From contig OZ038467.1 in assembly GCA_964036295.1 (NCBI GenBank), forward strand, positions 16,403,670-16,467,669: 64,000 nucleotides of DNA, given 5' to 3'. Made by a program: the position numbers and the translations under genes. Each line of letters begins with the position of its first letter. The stretch's first letter is position 1. This stretch comes from Plumapathes pennacea (taxonomy: Eukaryota > Cnidaria > Anthozoa > Antipatharia > Myriopathidae). A model generated the notes under the pieces. That model saw only the letters and a list, made by a program, of their open reading frames with translations. It searched no databases and was not told the DNA's origin. Below, one piece after another: positions 42,201-46,329 of this stretch.

Positions 42201-42851
42201 AAGAACTATTGCCGGACTCTCCTCCAGCCAGTGCAAGTGTAAACTATCGTAAGAGTCTGGGATTGAGCTTGTTTTACAAGGTACGGATATTTCGAGAGAT
42301 TTTAGGATTGTACGCAGCCGGATTTTCATTGTAGCGATGACATTCTTAAAAAATCAAGTATTACTAAGCAGTTGTTATAAAGAGATAATGCAGCGACGGA
42401 CAAAGATAACAGTCCAACTTGTTGCTGGGTGTGTATATAATAACTAAAATGATAAATATGTGCTTCAGTATTTTGCGACATTTACTGTTAACAAATCGCG
42501 AGAATTTCTGAACTGATTTTCGAGGTTTATGGTTTCTCTATCTATAATGATCCGCAGTTGTCCAGGCACCTAAGTGTGCTATCAAATAAAAACCTATTAG
42601 TGTAACCATACATTAGTCAAAGCTGTTCAGACAAATTAGTCCTTGATGATCTGTTATTCTTGGTTCCTTTTTTTTCTTTTTTTCTTTCACAGTTTTACGT
42701 GGCAGCCTTAGGCGATAAAGCCTCACCTCGTGTGCAATCCGCTGCTCACCCTCTGGTTCGTCCAATCTCATCTGGTGCCCAGTCGTACGACACCAGCCCA
42801 AAGGAGTACCCGCTCACAAAGCCAATGACAAAACTTTCAGCAAAACTGCAG
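7651..42851 (+). CDS. Aldehyde oxidase/xanthine dehydrogenase-like molybdo-flavoenzyme, N-terminal 596 codons in 18 exons
   Basis: Eighteen exons (listed separately) join in phase with no stops. Domain order: a zinc-ribbon-like CxxC...CxxC segment (about residues 18-45), a plant-ferredoxin-type [2Fe-2S] domain with C-x4-C-x2-C, an alpha-helical [2Fe-2S] domain with CGFC and CRC, an FAD-binding domain ([20 protein letters not shown]), the CO-dehydrogenase-flavoprotein C-terminal domain ([21 protein letters not shown]), and the lead-in to the molybdopterin domain. The family is a cytosolic homodimer that hydroxylates aldehydes or purines with a molybdenum cofactor, passing electrons through the clusters to [17 protein letters not shown] resembles animal aldehyde oxidases more than classical xanthine dehydrogenases, but the substrate-defining residues lie in the missing C-terminal half. 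A usual family member is about 1300 residues. Confidence 0.85.
7722..9680 (+). other. Intron 1 of the oxidase gene
   Basis: Non-coding, 1959 bases. It contains a short AGTTTCC palindrome-like patch near 8545-8575 and a snippet at about 8745-8778 (ATGGCTGCTTTCTTTGTAAT) that recurs at 31291. It also has GGGGACA-rich patches near 9215-9310 and 9570-9635 that look like the worn ends of a Tigger-type element. No exon was recognised. Confidence 0.5.
9681..9883 (+). CDS. Oxidase exon 2 (second CxxC, start of plant-type ferredoxin domain)
   Basis: Starts after TTGCAG and ends before GTAATG. It encodes [20 protein letters not shown], completing the four-cysteine motif, and then [14 protein letters not shown] and SLSEWLRGQ, the usual beta strand and helix that open the first [2Fe-2S] domain in this family. 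The zinc-ribbon-like part and the ferredoxin fold share one exon, so the N-terminal extension is not an artefact of joining a distant exon. Confidence 0.85.
10507..10610 (+). CDS. Oxidase exon 3 (first [2Fe-2S] cluster)
   Basis: Flanked by CTTCAG and GTAAGT. It encodes [18 protein letters not shown], matching the family motif C-x4-C-x2-C of the plant-ferredoxin-type cluster. The canonical animal motif has Gly-Gly-Cys-Gly-Ala-Cys; here the last variable residue is itself a Cys (GCGCC), an uncommon variation. Confidence 0.9.
10988..11268. mobile_element. TIR element with about 70-bp inverted ends (TA target)
   Basis: The left end CAGCCCTTTGCAAAAATTTT and the right end mirror each other over about 70 bases with only a few mismatches. 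TA dinucleotides flank both ends (10986-10987 and 11269-11270), though TA repeats surround it. It has no coding capacity and fits a Tc1/mariner-type MITE inserted in a TA microsatellite. Confidence 0.75.
11291..13264. repeat. 1.97-kb near-perfect palindrome (foldback element)
   Basis: The left arm 11291-12208 and right arm 12346-13264 are reverse complements with only scattered differences, around a 137-base spacer. The outermost roughly 187 bases of each arm (11294-11480 and 13078-13262) are themselves palindromic, beginning AACAAATAAACCAGCTT. Each arm holds the same coding relic: on the plus strand near 12559-12738 a frame with one stop encodes [20 protein letters not shown] and then [20 protein letters not shown] followed by GTAAGT. 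The whole sits in intron 3 between TA microsatellites. It could be a foldback transposon or two head-to-head copies of one element. Confidence 0.85.
13265..13327. repeat. TA microsatellite
   Basis: A continuous run of about 30 TA units between the palindrome and the next TIR element. Frames through it (repeated Ile-Tyr) are meaningless. Confidence 0.95.
13328..13620. mobile_element. TIR element with about 68-bp inverted ends (family of 26423)
   Basis: The left end CAGTCGTTTCAAAAAAGGTT and the right end (reverse complement) match over about 68 bases, including GACCCTCAAAA and AAATAGGCAAATACCA. No coding capacity. A truncated relative begins at 26423. The CAG-type end beside TA fits a Tc1/mariner-like MITE. 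Confidence 0.8.
13621..13998. repeat. Intron sequence with TATA and ATGT microsatellites
   Basis: Holds TA-rich runs near 13790-13830 and an ATGT tetranucleotide repeat at about 13898-13957, interrupted once. No gene seen. Confidence 0.8.
14304..14365 (+). CDS. Oxidase exon 4 (fourth cluster cysteine)
   Basis: After TTCCAG and before GTAAGT. Encodes [20 protein letters not shown], equivalent to the conserved stretch that carries the last cysteine ligand of the first cluster and the TVEGIG turn of the family. Confidence 0.85.
14694..14853. mobile_element. Short Tigger/pogo-type MITE
   Basis: About 160 bases. The left end CAGTTGAACCTCACTATTTC and the right end (reverse complement CAGTCAAGCCCGCTATTTC) are inverted repeats flanked by TA. 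The repeated TTCGAACT units inside are usual for pogo-type ends. No ORF. Confidence 0.7.
14896..14994 (+). CDS. Oxidase exon 5 (second [2Fe-2S] domain, CGFC)
   Basis: After TTGCAG and before GTATTG. Encodes [20 protein letters not shown] and [20 protein letters not shown] is the family signature holding two of the four ligands of the helical cluster domain. Confidence 0.95.
15019..15377. mobile_element. Tail-to-tail pair of Helitron-like 3' ends
   Basis: The left end starts CTAGAAATA and, read in reverse, is the same tail as the right end, which finishes in GTATTTCTAG followed by T. Both tails contain the GAGGGG...TATCTG block and the GGGTTTTC block of the copies ending at 45045 and 53962. 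The result is a 359-base inverted structure. Two head-truncated copies joined tail to tail would explain it. Confidence 0.6.
15614..16776. repeat. Inverted pair of CAACCTCGTTCCC repeats around 1 kb
   Basis: 15614-15688 and 16702-16776 are reverse complements over about 75 bases (CAACCTCGTTCCCAGGCTCT ... GGTCACGTG). A G-run of about 22 bases lies just outside the left arm and a C-run of about 22 bases just inside the right arm (about 16645-16664). The interior shows no gene I recognise. This is either a foldback element or two copies of a short repeat in opposite directions. Confidence 0.65.
17197..17435. mobile_element. MITE with GGGTCC/GGGCCC ends
   Basis: The left end GGGTCCAGTTTTTCAAAGCA mirrors the right end TTTCGAAAAACCGGGCCC. 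It is 239 bases long and non-coding. Ends of this style occur in PIF/Harbinger-derived MITEs. A second element of similar design lies at 44095-44331. Confidence 0.6.
17570..18883 (+). mobile_element. Helitron-like element, copy 1
   Basis: Begins TCCCCAATCAAAGGGAGGG, shares ATCACGACGCTAATGCAGCA with the other copies, and ends ATTATCGTTTCTGG followed by T. The 5' TC, the CTRR-type 3' end and an A/T-type insertion site fit Helitrons. It is collinear with copy 2 (21697-23170) for most of its length, including the tail. The K/R-rich coding relic near 17800-18100 is broken by several frameshifts. It lies in intron 5 of the oxidase gene. Confidence 0.65.
18995..19071 (+). CDS. Oxidase exon 6 (CRC motif)
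   Basis: After CATCAG and before GTTAGT. Encodes [20 protein letters not shown] and [18 protein letters not shown] (continued in exon 7) is the signature with the last two ligands of the helical [2Fe-2S] cluster. Confidence 0.95.
19302..19366 (+). CDS. Oxidase exon 7 (YRPILDA)
   Basis: Follows a weak polypyrimidine tract ending GAAG and precedes GTAGAT. Encodes [20 protein letters not shown] and IE, the end of the iron-sulfur part. It ends in phase 0, matching exon 8. The intron that follows is 13 kb. Confidence 0.9.
19367..19866. other. Start of intron 7, nothing recognised
   Basis: AT-rich, non-coding. I saw no exon, RNA gene or clear repeat in it. Confidence 0.5.
19867..20170 (-). repeat. 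Penelope-like terminal fragment with decayed hammerhead motif, next to a Tigger-type end
   Basis: 19867-19918 has AGACTCTCGTAAGCGGACAG, a worn form of the Tigger end at 26558. From about 19920 the minus strand reads GACGAAGGGCTAGCTCTCGA followed by AACG, very like the hammerhead-ribozyme core found at Penelope-like element ends (CUGANGA, stem, GAAAC), with one core base changed (CAGACGA). No protein domain was recognised nearby. Confidence 0.45.
20430..21160. other. Intron 7 stretch, nothing recognised
   Basis: Contains open frames in all directions but no domain, splice context or repeat that I could identify. Confidence 0.45.
21166..21221. repeat. TA/TG microsatellite
   Basis: A run of TA units followed by TGTGTGTG and more TA. 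Confidence 0.9.
21222..21696. other. Intron 7 stretch, nothing recognised
   Basis: About 475 bases between a microsatellite and the second Helitron-like copy. I found no gene or repeat. Confidence 0.45.
21697..23170 (+). mobile_element. Helitron-like element, copy 2 (1474 bp)
   Basis: Starts A|TCCCCGAACGAAGTGAGGG and ends GATTATCGTATTTCTAG|T, that is 5' TC and 3' CTAG between A and T, as expected for Helitrons. It shares long blocks with copy 1 (17570-18883), the same orientation, and shorter blocks with 43037, 45452 and 55342. Its best coding relic is at 21943-22401. There is no Rep or helicase domain, so it is non-autonomous or heavily deleted. Confidence 0.7.
21943..22401 (+). CDS. K/R/Q-rich repeat protein stub inside Helitron-like copy 2
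   Basis: From [20 protein letters not shown] the frame runs about 150 codons. It contains a 46-residue unit repeated in tandem (DNA period 138 bases; units start at 22042 and 22180), each with [19 protein letters not shown]. Highly charged N-terminal regions like this precede the Rep/helicase body in cnidarian Helitron proteins, which is my reason for the link; the catalytic part is absent. After the repeats it reads [13 protein letters not shown] and stops. Function unknown as it stands. Confidence 0.5.
   Translation, partial: LKARKLETERSREARLQKRSEQALQERKRTEQKTPQRQQRMNADQKRHEQKRATQTTPQKEQRLKANRDLQEKKRAEEKTPQRQQRMNADQKRHEQKRVTQTTPQREQRLKANRELQTPFCVKLRYLFRKDKQQRLVSGNRTITVTNILYPV
23184..23705 (+). 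CDS. GIY-YIG endonuclease domain, C-terminal part of a Penelope-like protein
   Basis: 173 codons. LVYGIPC...[10 protein letters not shown] is the GIY-YIG core with the inserted cysteines usual in Penelope-like elements, followed by LHARLEQHR (catalytic Arg region) and [13 protein letters not shown] (catalytic Glu region). The reverse transcriptase that precedes this domain in complete elements is missing. A G-run near 23627-23637 then shifts into sequence that is probably non-coding. In live elements this domain nicks the target DNA. Confidence 0.85.
   Translation: MNRLLDIEYETNNVAGVSERIKVALKSCNISTLFKPTDTLRSKLVKVKDKMPREKISNLVYGIPCGAEGCLATYVGETKQSLHARLEQHRHKSSNEAQTSAVFLHCRETAHSFHNRDVVILDREEDWVRRGIKEAVWERIEHPSLNRKGGGASVQTARHMGPGPEALSSPFVT
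23735..23763 (+). ncRNA. Hammerhead ribozyme-like core
   Basis: CTGAAGA matches the core CUGANGA; AGGCC and GGCC can form stem II around an ATGGGTTAT loop; GAAA follows, then CG-TTCTT-CG can form a short stem III. Hammerheads with tiny stem III are established at Penelope-like element ends. The pairing of helix I with the downstream strand is poor by eye, so activity is uncertain. Confidence 0.4.
23822..23976. repeat. 155-bp repeat, inverted copy at 29596-29745
   Basis: Shares TTCTTAGGGCACAATTTATG, a GGTGGGCTCTTT block and TATGTGGGTGAGGCA with the reverse complement of 29596-29745. The two copies bracket 5.6 kb of nested elements. Confidence 0.75.
23982..25854. mobile_element. 1.87-kb DNA element with TIRs and subterminal GTTTAAACGCG arrays
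   Basis: The ends GTGACCCTCCTGATGAAAAG are perfect inverted repeats extending about 55 bases, flanked on both sides by ATAT. Inside each end are repeated copies of GTTTAAACGCG, its complement CGCGTTTAAAC and near variants, most densely at 25700-25812 and again at 24015-24125. Such arrays are usually transposase-binding sites. I found no transposase; frames inside (such as 24512-24955) have no recognisable domain. It is a non-autonomous element of a family I cannot name. Confidence 0.8.
25875..26362 (+). mobile_element. Palindrome-headed element, copy A
   Basis: 25875-26063 is an imperfect hairpin whose arms run inwards from AATAAACTACTTTTGGC and GCACGGATAATTGTC. The rest, read in reverse, contains a short frame with TTEEDIN and [13 protein letters not shown]. 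It ends near GACGGGTCATAAATG. Copy B (37840-38310, opposite orientation) and copy C (40927-41240) share both parts. Confidence 0.7.
26423..26540. repeat. Truncated copy of the 13328 TIR element
   Basis: Begins CAGTCGCTTCTAAAAAGACT and shares GACCCTCAAAAAATAGC and GGGATTCGTGATTA with 13328-13620. Only one end is present; the other was lost before or when the Tigger element entered to its right. Confidence 0.65.
26972..27410 (-). pseudogene. HIRAN-like domain ORF inside the Tigger element
   Basis: The minus-strand frame beginning near 27410 reads [29 protein letters not shown], then after a frameshift near 27320 continues to [40 protein letters not shown] and a stop at 26972. The order (ligand-binding NPxN-like loop, VGH/LGH-P, then a final strand) fits HIRAN domains, which bind single-stranded DNA ends in helicases such as HLTF. 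It is antisense to the transposase. Whether it is part of the transposon or an older insert is open. Confidence 0.55.
27643..28929 (+). pseudogene. Tigger transposase, frameshifted
   Basis: In order: a Cys-rich zinc-binding N-terminus (CISCSS, CLRCKK, CPSCSS), a CENP-B-type HTH ([17 protein letters not shown]), a second HTH ([17 protein letters not shown]), and a DDE_1 catalytic domain with [21 protein letters not shown] and [17 protein letters not shown]. All three catalytic Asp positions are present. Breaks: a stop at 28012-28014 and frame changes near 28245 and 28650. A typical member is about 450-550 residues. The N-terminal zinc region is an addition over textbook Tigger enzymes. Confidence 0.85.
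29596..29745. repeat. Inverted partner of the 155-bp repeat at 23822
   Basis: Reverse complement of 23822-23976 with scattered changes. It begins immediately after the Tigger element. Confidence 0.75.
29787..29852. repeat. Fragment of the MITE at 30950
   Basis: CAATCAAATACAAAATGGTT and CACTCGCAGAAAAA match the left end of 30950-31220, then the similarity stops. Confidence 0.65.
29853..30257. other. Intron 7 stretch, nothing recognised
   Basis: Contains CGGTCTACCA duplicated near 30000 and 30010. No gene identified on either strand. Confidence 0.4.
30258..30431 (-). CDS. Possible terminal exon of an unidentified minus-strand gene
   Basis: On the minus strand a TTTAG acceptor just right of 30431 opens 57 codons to a TAA at 30258: [20 protein letters not shown], then [14 protein letters not shown], a Ser/Pro patch (PSTSSP) and VNETHK. 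The composition is protein-like, acidic and without internal stops. I recognise no family. No upstream exon was found to the right within intron 7, so it could be an orphan exon or a processed remnant. Confidence 0.35.
   Translation of the reverse strand, partial: AVQLLSECIRISQKRYMEDIQPYLSELEGWDDGQNFPSEPSTSSPIGQASEVNETHK
30432..30949. other. Intron 7 stretch, nothing recognised
   Basis: AT-rich sequence with no exon or repeat that I could identify. Confidence 0.4.
30950..31220. mobile_element. MITE with CAATCAAATGCAAAA ends
   Basis: The left end CAATCAAATGCAAAATGCTT and the right end CTACTTTTGCATTTGATTG are inverted repeats of about 27 bases, both leading into TTGAGACAC. 271 bases, no real ORF. 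A G-rich run sits at about 31120-31142. Confidence 0.7.
31221..31508. other. Intron 7 stretch
   Basis: Carries the snippet ATGGCTGCTTTCTTTGTAAT shared with 8755. Otherwise nothing identified. Confidence 0.4.
31509..31711. mobile_element. MITE with perfect 27-bp TIRs
   Basis: 31509-31535 (AATAAGCCACTTTCACAATC...) and 31685-31711 are perfect reverse complements. The element is about 203 bases and non-coding. TA at positions 3-4 of each end could be the target site. Confidence 0.8.
31712..32354. other. End of intron 7
   Basis: Open frames on both strands but no domain recognised. It ends at the TTAG acceptor of exon 8. Confidence 0.4.
32355..32538 (+). CDS. Oxidase exon 8 (linker and start of FAD domain)
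   Basis: Starts after GATTAG in phase 0 ([14 protein letters not shown]) and ends before GTAGAT. The Cys-rich linker is followed by [20 protein letters not shown] and [10 protein letters not shown], the canonical opening of the FAD-binding domain, where GGNTG contacts the FAD pyrophosphate. Confidence 0.9.
32881..32954 (+). CDS. Oxidase exon 9
   Basis: After TTTCAG and before GTACAT. Encodes [20 protein letters not shown] and [15 protein letters not shown] is the conserved strand of the FAD domain. Confidence 0.9.
33132..33532. mobile_element. MITE with 14-bp TIRs
   Basis: TGTGGATACTGCAA (33132-33145) is mirrored by TTGCAGTATCCACA (33519-33532). 401 bases, non-coding, in intron 9. Confidence 0.55.
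33619..34063. mobile_element. Element with about 115-bp imperfect inverted ends
   Basis: The left end (ACGTAAAATTGAGTGCTGAC...) matches the reverse complement of the right end for about 115 bases with roughly one change in five, including GACAGTGATTTGGGTGAAGA-type blocks and TAGAGAACCAGAAGTG. The end sequence can be read as protein ([13 protein letters not shown]) on both sides, suggesting duplicated coding DNA. Confidence 0.65.
34251..34373 (+). CDS. Oxidase exon 10 (FAD domain)
   Basis: After CTCCAG and before GTAACA. Encodes [20 protein letters not shown] and [13 protein letters not shown]. It matches the family segment that reads GA..TL..L and packs on the flavin. Confidence 0.9.
34703..34832. 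repeat. Perfect 52-bp-arm palindrome, Penelope-like end
   Basis: 34703-34754 and 34781-34832 are exact reverse complements around 26 bases (GTGACTGACGTTTCGACTAC in the centre). The GACGTTTCGAC core is common at Penelope-like termini. Intron 10. Confidence 0.7.
34833..35224. other. End of intron 10, nothing recognised
   Basis: AC-rich stretch around 34975-35100 without a clear repeat unit. Confidence 0.4.
35225..35248 (+). CDS. Oxidase exon 11 (24-nt microexon)
   Basis: GTCGCCAGTGTTCCAGTAAG plus AAAT between TTTAG and GTAAGT. Encodes VASVPVRN, the conserved FAD-site segment that reads VASxxIRN in the family. In phase on both sides. Confidence 0.85.
35291..35613. mobile_element. MITE with AGAGC(T/C)TTTTCG ends
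   Basis: The left end AGAGCTTTTCGGATGACTGT is mirrored by the right end, reverse complement AGAGCCGTTTTCGTATGACT. AAACCAAAACCAAAGC repeats lie inside both ends. Non-coding, intron 11. Confidence 0.6.
36096..36198 (+). CDS. Oxidase exon 12 (IAGNL)
   Basis: After TTACAG and before GTACGT. Encodes [20 protein letters not shown] and [20 protein letters not shown] with the following Asp region forms the FAD isoalloxazine pocket in the family. Confidence 0.95.
36570..36640 (+). CDS. Oxidase exon 13
   Basis: After TTTTAG and before GTTAAA. Encodes [20 protein letters not shown] and TSK, the helix ending the FAD-binding subdomain. Confidence 0.85.
37022..37099 (+). CDS. Oxidase exon 14 ([10 protein letters not shown])
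   Basis: After TTGCAG and before GTGCAG. Encodes [20 protein letters not shown] and VMPRAQ, the start of the CO-dehydrogenase-flavoprotein C-terminal domain. Confidence 0.9.
37100..37839. other. Intron 14, first part
   Basis: Has an ATCAT-type simple patch at about 37345-37390. No exon or element recognised. Confidence 0.45.
37840..38310 (-). mobile_element. Palindrome-headed element, copy B
   Basis: Reverse of copy A (25875-26362). The hairpin is at about 38134-38310. On the plus strand an ATG at 38011 opens [20 protein letters not shown], continues KLHSP and stops 34 codons on. The stub resembles the N-terminus of Crypton-like (DUF3504 tyrosine recombinase) proteins, but that is a guess from style only. 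Confidence 0.65.
38540..39222 (-). pseudogene. Decayed unidentified coding region
   Basis: On the minus strand an ATG at 39222 opens [20 protein letters not shown] and runs 98 codons with [20 protein letters not shown]. Further protein-like stretches in shifting frames follow down to about 38540 (for example [15 protein letters not shown]). Product unknown; probably part of a transposon, given frame decay and intronic position. Confidence 0.35.
39256..39602. mobile_element. MITE with TAAGGCTACGTTTACAC ends
   Basis: The left end TAAGGCTACGTTTACACTAT is mirrored by the right end (ATAGTGTAAACGTAGCTTA). Several CTATCC(A/G)GTACAGTGT units recur inside (39311, 39364, 39541). 347 bases. Non-coding despite an open frame through it. 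Confidence 0.7.
39847..39951 (+). CDS. Oxidase exon 15 ([10 protein letters not shown])
   Basis: After CTTTAG and before GTGAGT. Encodes [20 protein letters not shown] and [29 protein letters not shown] is the aldehyde-oxidase style of this segment; xanthine dehydrogenases usually have a DIA-x-V motif here. Confidence 0.9.
40037..40700 (+). pseudogene. LINE fragment with internal deletion
   Basis: 40037-40420 encodes reverse transcriptase pieces [20 protein letters not shown] and [20 protein letters not shown]. It then jumps to a C-terminal LINE segment near 40440-40640 ([27 protein letters not shown]). The active-site block FxDD is missing, so the fragment was internally deleted. It lies in intron 15. 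Confidence 0.75.
40927..41240 (+). mobile_element. Palindrome-headed element, copy C (truncated)
   Basis: Shares ACTACTTTTGGCGTGGAGAT, GCACGGATAATTG and TTATCTGTTCC with copy A, and on the minus strand a stub with [10 protein letters not shown]. The far end is lost. Confidence 0.6.
41420..41761. mobile_element. MITE with GGTGCGTTCGATTGGGT ends and internal 124-bp tandem duplication
   Basis: The ends GGTGCGTTCGATTGGGT and (reverse) ACCCAATCGAACGCACC are inverted. Inside, 41464-41587 is repeated at 41588-41710, differing by a single G. The near identity shows the duplication is recent. Confidence 0.8.
41890..41956 (+). CDS. Oxidase exon 16
   Basis: After TTCCAG and before GTAAAT. Encodes [20 protein letters not shown] and LK; A-x-x-TE-x-F-x-x-G-K is the family pattern after the YGG segment. 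Confidence 0.9.
42162..42280 (+). CDS. Oxidase exon 17
   Basis: After TTTAAG and before GTACGG. Encodes [20 protein letters not shown] and [25 protein letters not shown] is the highly conserved helix that ends the flavoprotein domain. Confidence 0.95.
42693..42851 (+). CDS. Oxidase exon 18 (lead-in to molybdopterin domain), last exon found
   Basis: After TCACAG and before GTAAGC. Encodes [40 protein letters not shown] and [12 protein letters not shown]-x-Q-x-Y and the P-KL-x-A-x-LQ pattern come just before the TGEA motif that opens the molybdopterin domain. No following exon was seen. Confidence 0.9.
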
Positions 42852-44094
42852 GTAAGCTCTCACAGATAGTCTCTTAAAACTTTTGTTTAGTGAAGGTCTT
42901 ATAAAAAAGGATGCATAAAGATTCCGCATATCCAAATGCGGTCCAAGCTTCTGCCTGCTTCTTAGTGCACCTGCGAGTGGCATGTTTTGCTACCCCTGAT
43001 ATTTTAGGGTTTCAAGGTTTTCATTTCCACACATTATCCCCGAGAGAAGCAAGGGAAATAATCACGACGCTAGTGCAGTAGTATCGCCTTATTTGGAGAC
43101 TCCAAGCGGGTTGCCATCTTGAAATTTAATGTTTGTCCATGAGTCTGTCAGTCTGGCATACGACCTCATTTCCAGGCTCTTAGGCCAGAACTGTAAACCG
43201 CCATTTTTGTTGGTGACATGCGATAGAGTACGAACGGAAGTTATTTTGTACAACAAGAAGCAGATACAAGGCCAAGCAGTTCGACGGATGACTGTAAACT
43301 GCCCGGATATTTTGCCAATGTATGCGAGGCAAGCTGCTAGCCACGAAACAAATTCTTTAAGGCATCGACTGGCCGACCTGAACACAATCCCAAACGCCAG
43401 TATTTTGTTAAAACGCAGACACTTCTTCAGAAAGGAATAGCAAAATACAGTCGGTGGAAATCGAACAATCACCGTGGCAACTTTCACCTTTTACAATAAC
43501 AGGATTGTAGTTTTCAGAATCCAAGTTATGACAAGATGACGACGCACAATTCAATGGAAAGTGGAATTTTCATACTGTACTAGGACTGCTCTATACAGTG
43601 TATTTTGAAATCATTGAAGACGTAAACAATAGTGTTTTGGGTTTTGTTTCCTTTGCTGGAAAAGAGTTAAAGCTATGGCTTCAGGAACGGGTGAGTTTTG
43701 AAAAATTACATCAATTAACGTACAGTACACGTATGTTATTCTAAAGTTGTGTTATTATTATGGTATTTCAAAAATCGCCATATGTTTTGTTGTTTGATGC
43801 CCCGGGAACTGTGATGAAAGCCAAGTAGGAGTATATTGTGATCTTTTCGCAAGTTTTCAAAACTAGTTCAGAGTGCCTTCGTGCACAAATAAGATTGTGT
43901 AATCCGATTCCTGACATATTTGCATAATTTCGCTGACAGTCTGACATATGGAAATGCTGTGAAGTTTTCTCGCCATGTTTGTTGGCACACTGTATTCAAG
44001 GATGAAATGCATTTAACCGGGTTTAAGTGCTCTTGCTTTCTGAAAGTATAGAAAATACCCGGCCAGGGGCCACTGCTTTCCAAATTAAACAATT

Positions 44095-44331
44095 AGGGCC
44101 AATTTTTTAAACAAGGTTTAGACCACGGTTAAGAAAGTCCTGGTCTAAACAAGATTTAAACAACAGCCATGCTTAACGGACAACGGCCAAATGTCGTCTT
44201 TATAAACCAACTCCTATCCATGTTCTAAAAATGCAATTTAAGTTTTACTAACCCTGTTTTACGGCGTCCATTTAAACTTCAATATGGCGATAAACCAGGT
44301 CTAAGTTAGCCATTGTTTAAAAAATCGGCCC
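44095..44331. mobile_element. MITE with GGGCC(A/G)ATTTTTTAAACAA ends
   Basis: GGGCCAATTTTTTAAACAA at the left is mirrored by TTGTTTAAAAAATCGGCCC at 44313-44331. Non-coding. Nested inside Helitron-like copy 3. Confidence 0.7.
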
Positions 44332-44362
44332 TTACAGTCTATTTGTACATTATTGTCTATGG

Positions 44363-44455
44363 GTGGCCGAATTTGCTCACTCAACACAATCGGACCTCGT
44401 ATTATTGACCGGGTTTGCTCGCTCAATACAATCAGACCTTGTATTATTTATTGAC
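44363..44455. repeat. Two tandem units of about 47 bp
   Basis: TTTGCTCACTCAACACAATC ... CCTCGTATTATT is followed by TTTGCTCGCTCAATACAATC ... CCTTGTATTATT. Diverged tandem duplication. Confidence 0.65.
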
Positions 44456-45045
44456 TTGATTTCTTTTTTCTGTCAAAGATTTTAATTCGACAAACGTGGT
44501 TTGAAAAGTTGTTGTGTTAAAAATTGAATCCTTGCCAAAATTCACACGTTTTGTGAGACTTGTAAACAAGCGACTCTCGCTTTGAAAAAAAAAATAGAAA
44601 GAACATACACGTTTGTGGTTAGGATACAGCGTTGGCTGGAGAAATCGCGGCTTTTCTTAAAATTTATTAAAATTTTGGTGTTGAAGATTGACTTGCAAAG
44701 CTTGCTGACTGTGCAAAGCTGATTGAGTCACGATTCTATTTACGCTTTTCTTGGCTTTCAAGTCTCGGGAGTATTCTGTACGTAGTTGCATGTAAAAGTT
44801 GTCTCAGCGCATTTTGGAGTTCAGCTAGTGTCCACGAAAATTGCAGACTGTGCACATTGTCTGAACTAAACTAGACTGCCATGCAACAAAGATATTTTTT
44901 AGCGGCCGACCGGTGACATCGCTACAGAAACCGTGGTTTGTAAAAAAGATTTTAAAGTAATATCCAAGCGGAAAATAAACAAGAACCCCGCTTTCCGAAA
45001 ACCCACTACAGAGCGAGAGGATATCTGCGATTATCGTATTTCTAG

Positions 45046-45451
45046 TATATATTAGGAAAGAAAAGCAAACAAAAGATTACAGAAGGTGGACGGTGTAAGA
45101 GTCAGAACACCTAAAGGGCTTACAGGGTCCCTTACATCCAACTATAAGACAAAACACAAATTATTATTAAGGTAAAAACTGCAGAACACATGGAAAAAGG
45201 ACAACAAATTCGGGCACATACATTGAAAGTAGATCACAATACAGAAAATAAATTTTTGGAAACATTTTTACTGGAACATCTCCTGAAGGGCCACTTAATG
45301 CAGGTTTGACTGTAGTGTCCTGCTCTATAGAACACACCCACGAATTTGGCTATTTTTCTTTTGATGTCCTCGATGTGGTTGTCCCATTTTATATGTTCAT
45401 CTATTTTAATGCCAGTTATATTTATGGCGTCGGATCTATTGGATCTAATGA
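45046..45451. other. Spacer between Helitron copies
   Basis: 45340-45450 on the minus strand looks like LINE C-terminal coding sequence in decay (context similar to 59500-59560, where host-like LKMDEHIKWDNH-type residues appear). Nothing else recognised. Confidence 0.35.
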
Positions 45452-45530
45452 TCCCCGAGCTCTGCAGGGGTAATAGTCATGACGCTAATGCTTCAGTTTC
45501 AGTGTAATTTTTGCCATCTCGTACAACAGC
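45452..45530 (+). repeat. Helitron-like 5' end fragment
   Basis: A|TCCCCGAGCTCTGCAGGGG followed by ATGACGCTAATGC matches the start of copies 1-4; the similarity stops within about 80 bases. Confidence 0.6.
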
Positions 45531-45693
45531 ATGGTTAAGAATACACAGATAATTCGTATCTGTGGATCTGAAGTTACTGCCTTTCTTAAAGCTTTCTTCA
45601 CGGCATACCCGATTCCAGCAGAAGTCACAACCAGAGCGACTGCCTCTTTGTATTACTCACTAATTTACTATCATTGTTCATTTTGAATTAGCT

Positions 45694-46107
45694 TCATTTT
45701 TTTGGTTTTGGTTTTGATTTCTTGACTGGCTTTTCTTCTACTTGATTCGTTTCAACAGGTTTTTCGTTTTTATATTCTTTTTTCACAACCATCTCATGTT
45801 TGAGTGATTCTTTGTCCTTCGGTGGGTAGAAGAATCCGTGATATATCACAAAAAAAGAACCTATCAAACCAGCTGTCACTTGTAATCGATTAGTCACGTC
45901 TAGAAAACTCAAAGGATTAACACTTTCCTTACTTTTCTGATTCTCCTGATTCTTCTTTAATGCTACTCTTGCTTCCTTGTTCTTTTTTGCCAAGGCTTTA
46001 CCAGCAGAGACTTTCCTAGGATCTTTCTTCTCAGGTTTCGTTTCGAGATCAGTCGGAACACTCGTTATTTGATCTGGAGATTCTGATTTATCTGATGATT
46101 CTGACAT
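45694..46107 (-). CDS. Polinton small protein with one transmembrane segment
   Basis: 137 residues from MSESSDKSES. A charged N-terminus of about 75 residues is followed by a hydrophobic segment (LQVTAGLIGSFFVIYHGFF) and a Lys-rich tail ending KPKPKK. The frame is intact. No family recognised; neighbours suggest a virion or membrane role. It could be a minor structural protein of the element. Confidence 0.5.
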   Translation of the reverse strand: MSESSDKSESPDQITSVPTDLETKPEKKDPRKVSAGKALAKKNKEARVALKKNQENQKSKESVNPLSFLDVTNRLQVTAGLIGSFFVIYHGFFYPPKDKESLKHEMVVKKEYKNEKPVETNQVEEKPVKKSKPKPKK

Positions 46108-46329
46108 TATTTGTGAAATTGTTCACAAATTCTTAAACCATGTTAGCATTTACTAACCAATTGCTAACAAAACGAGAAATACACTTTTTTCTTATCTTTT
46201 TCATCTGATTCGTTTGATTCATCTTTTTTAGTATTACCAGTTTTGATAACAACGTGTTTTGCTACATCCCAAACGACTTTGAGAACTGCTACGACATCAC
46301 CATACTCCTCCATTGCTTTGAAGCAGATC

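Larger units (their letters stand above)
43037..45045 (+). mobile_element. Helitron-like element, copy 3 (2.0 kb)
   Basis: Starts A|TCCCCGAGAGAAGCAAGGG, shares GACTCCAAGCGGGTTGCCAT and AATCGAACAATCACCGTGGC with copies 1 and 2, and ends GATTATCGTATTTCTAG|T. The tail (44700-45045) is of a different subfamily, shared with 53684-53962 and the 15019 pair. It contains a MITE at 44095 and a tandem pair at 44363-44455. The open frame at 43129-43440 has no recognised domain. Confidence 0.6.

Noticed and set aside
43660..43692. Possible first exon ATGGCTTCAGGAACGG|GTGAG
   Set aside because: Only six codons with a donor, inside a Helitron-like copy; no partner exon recognised.
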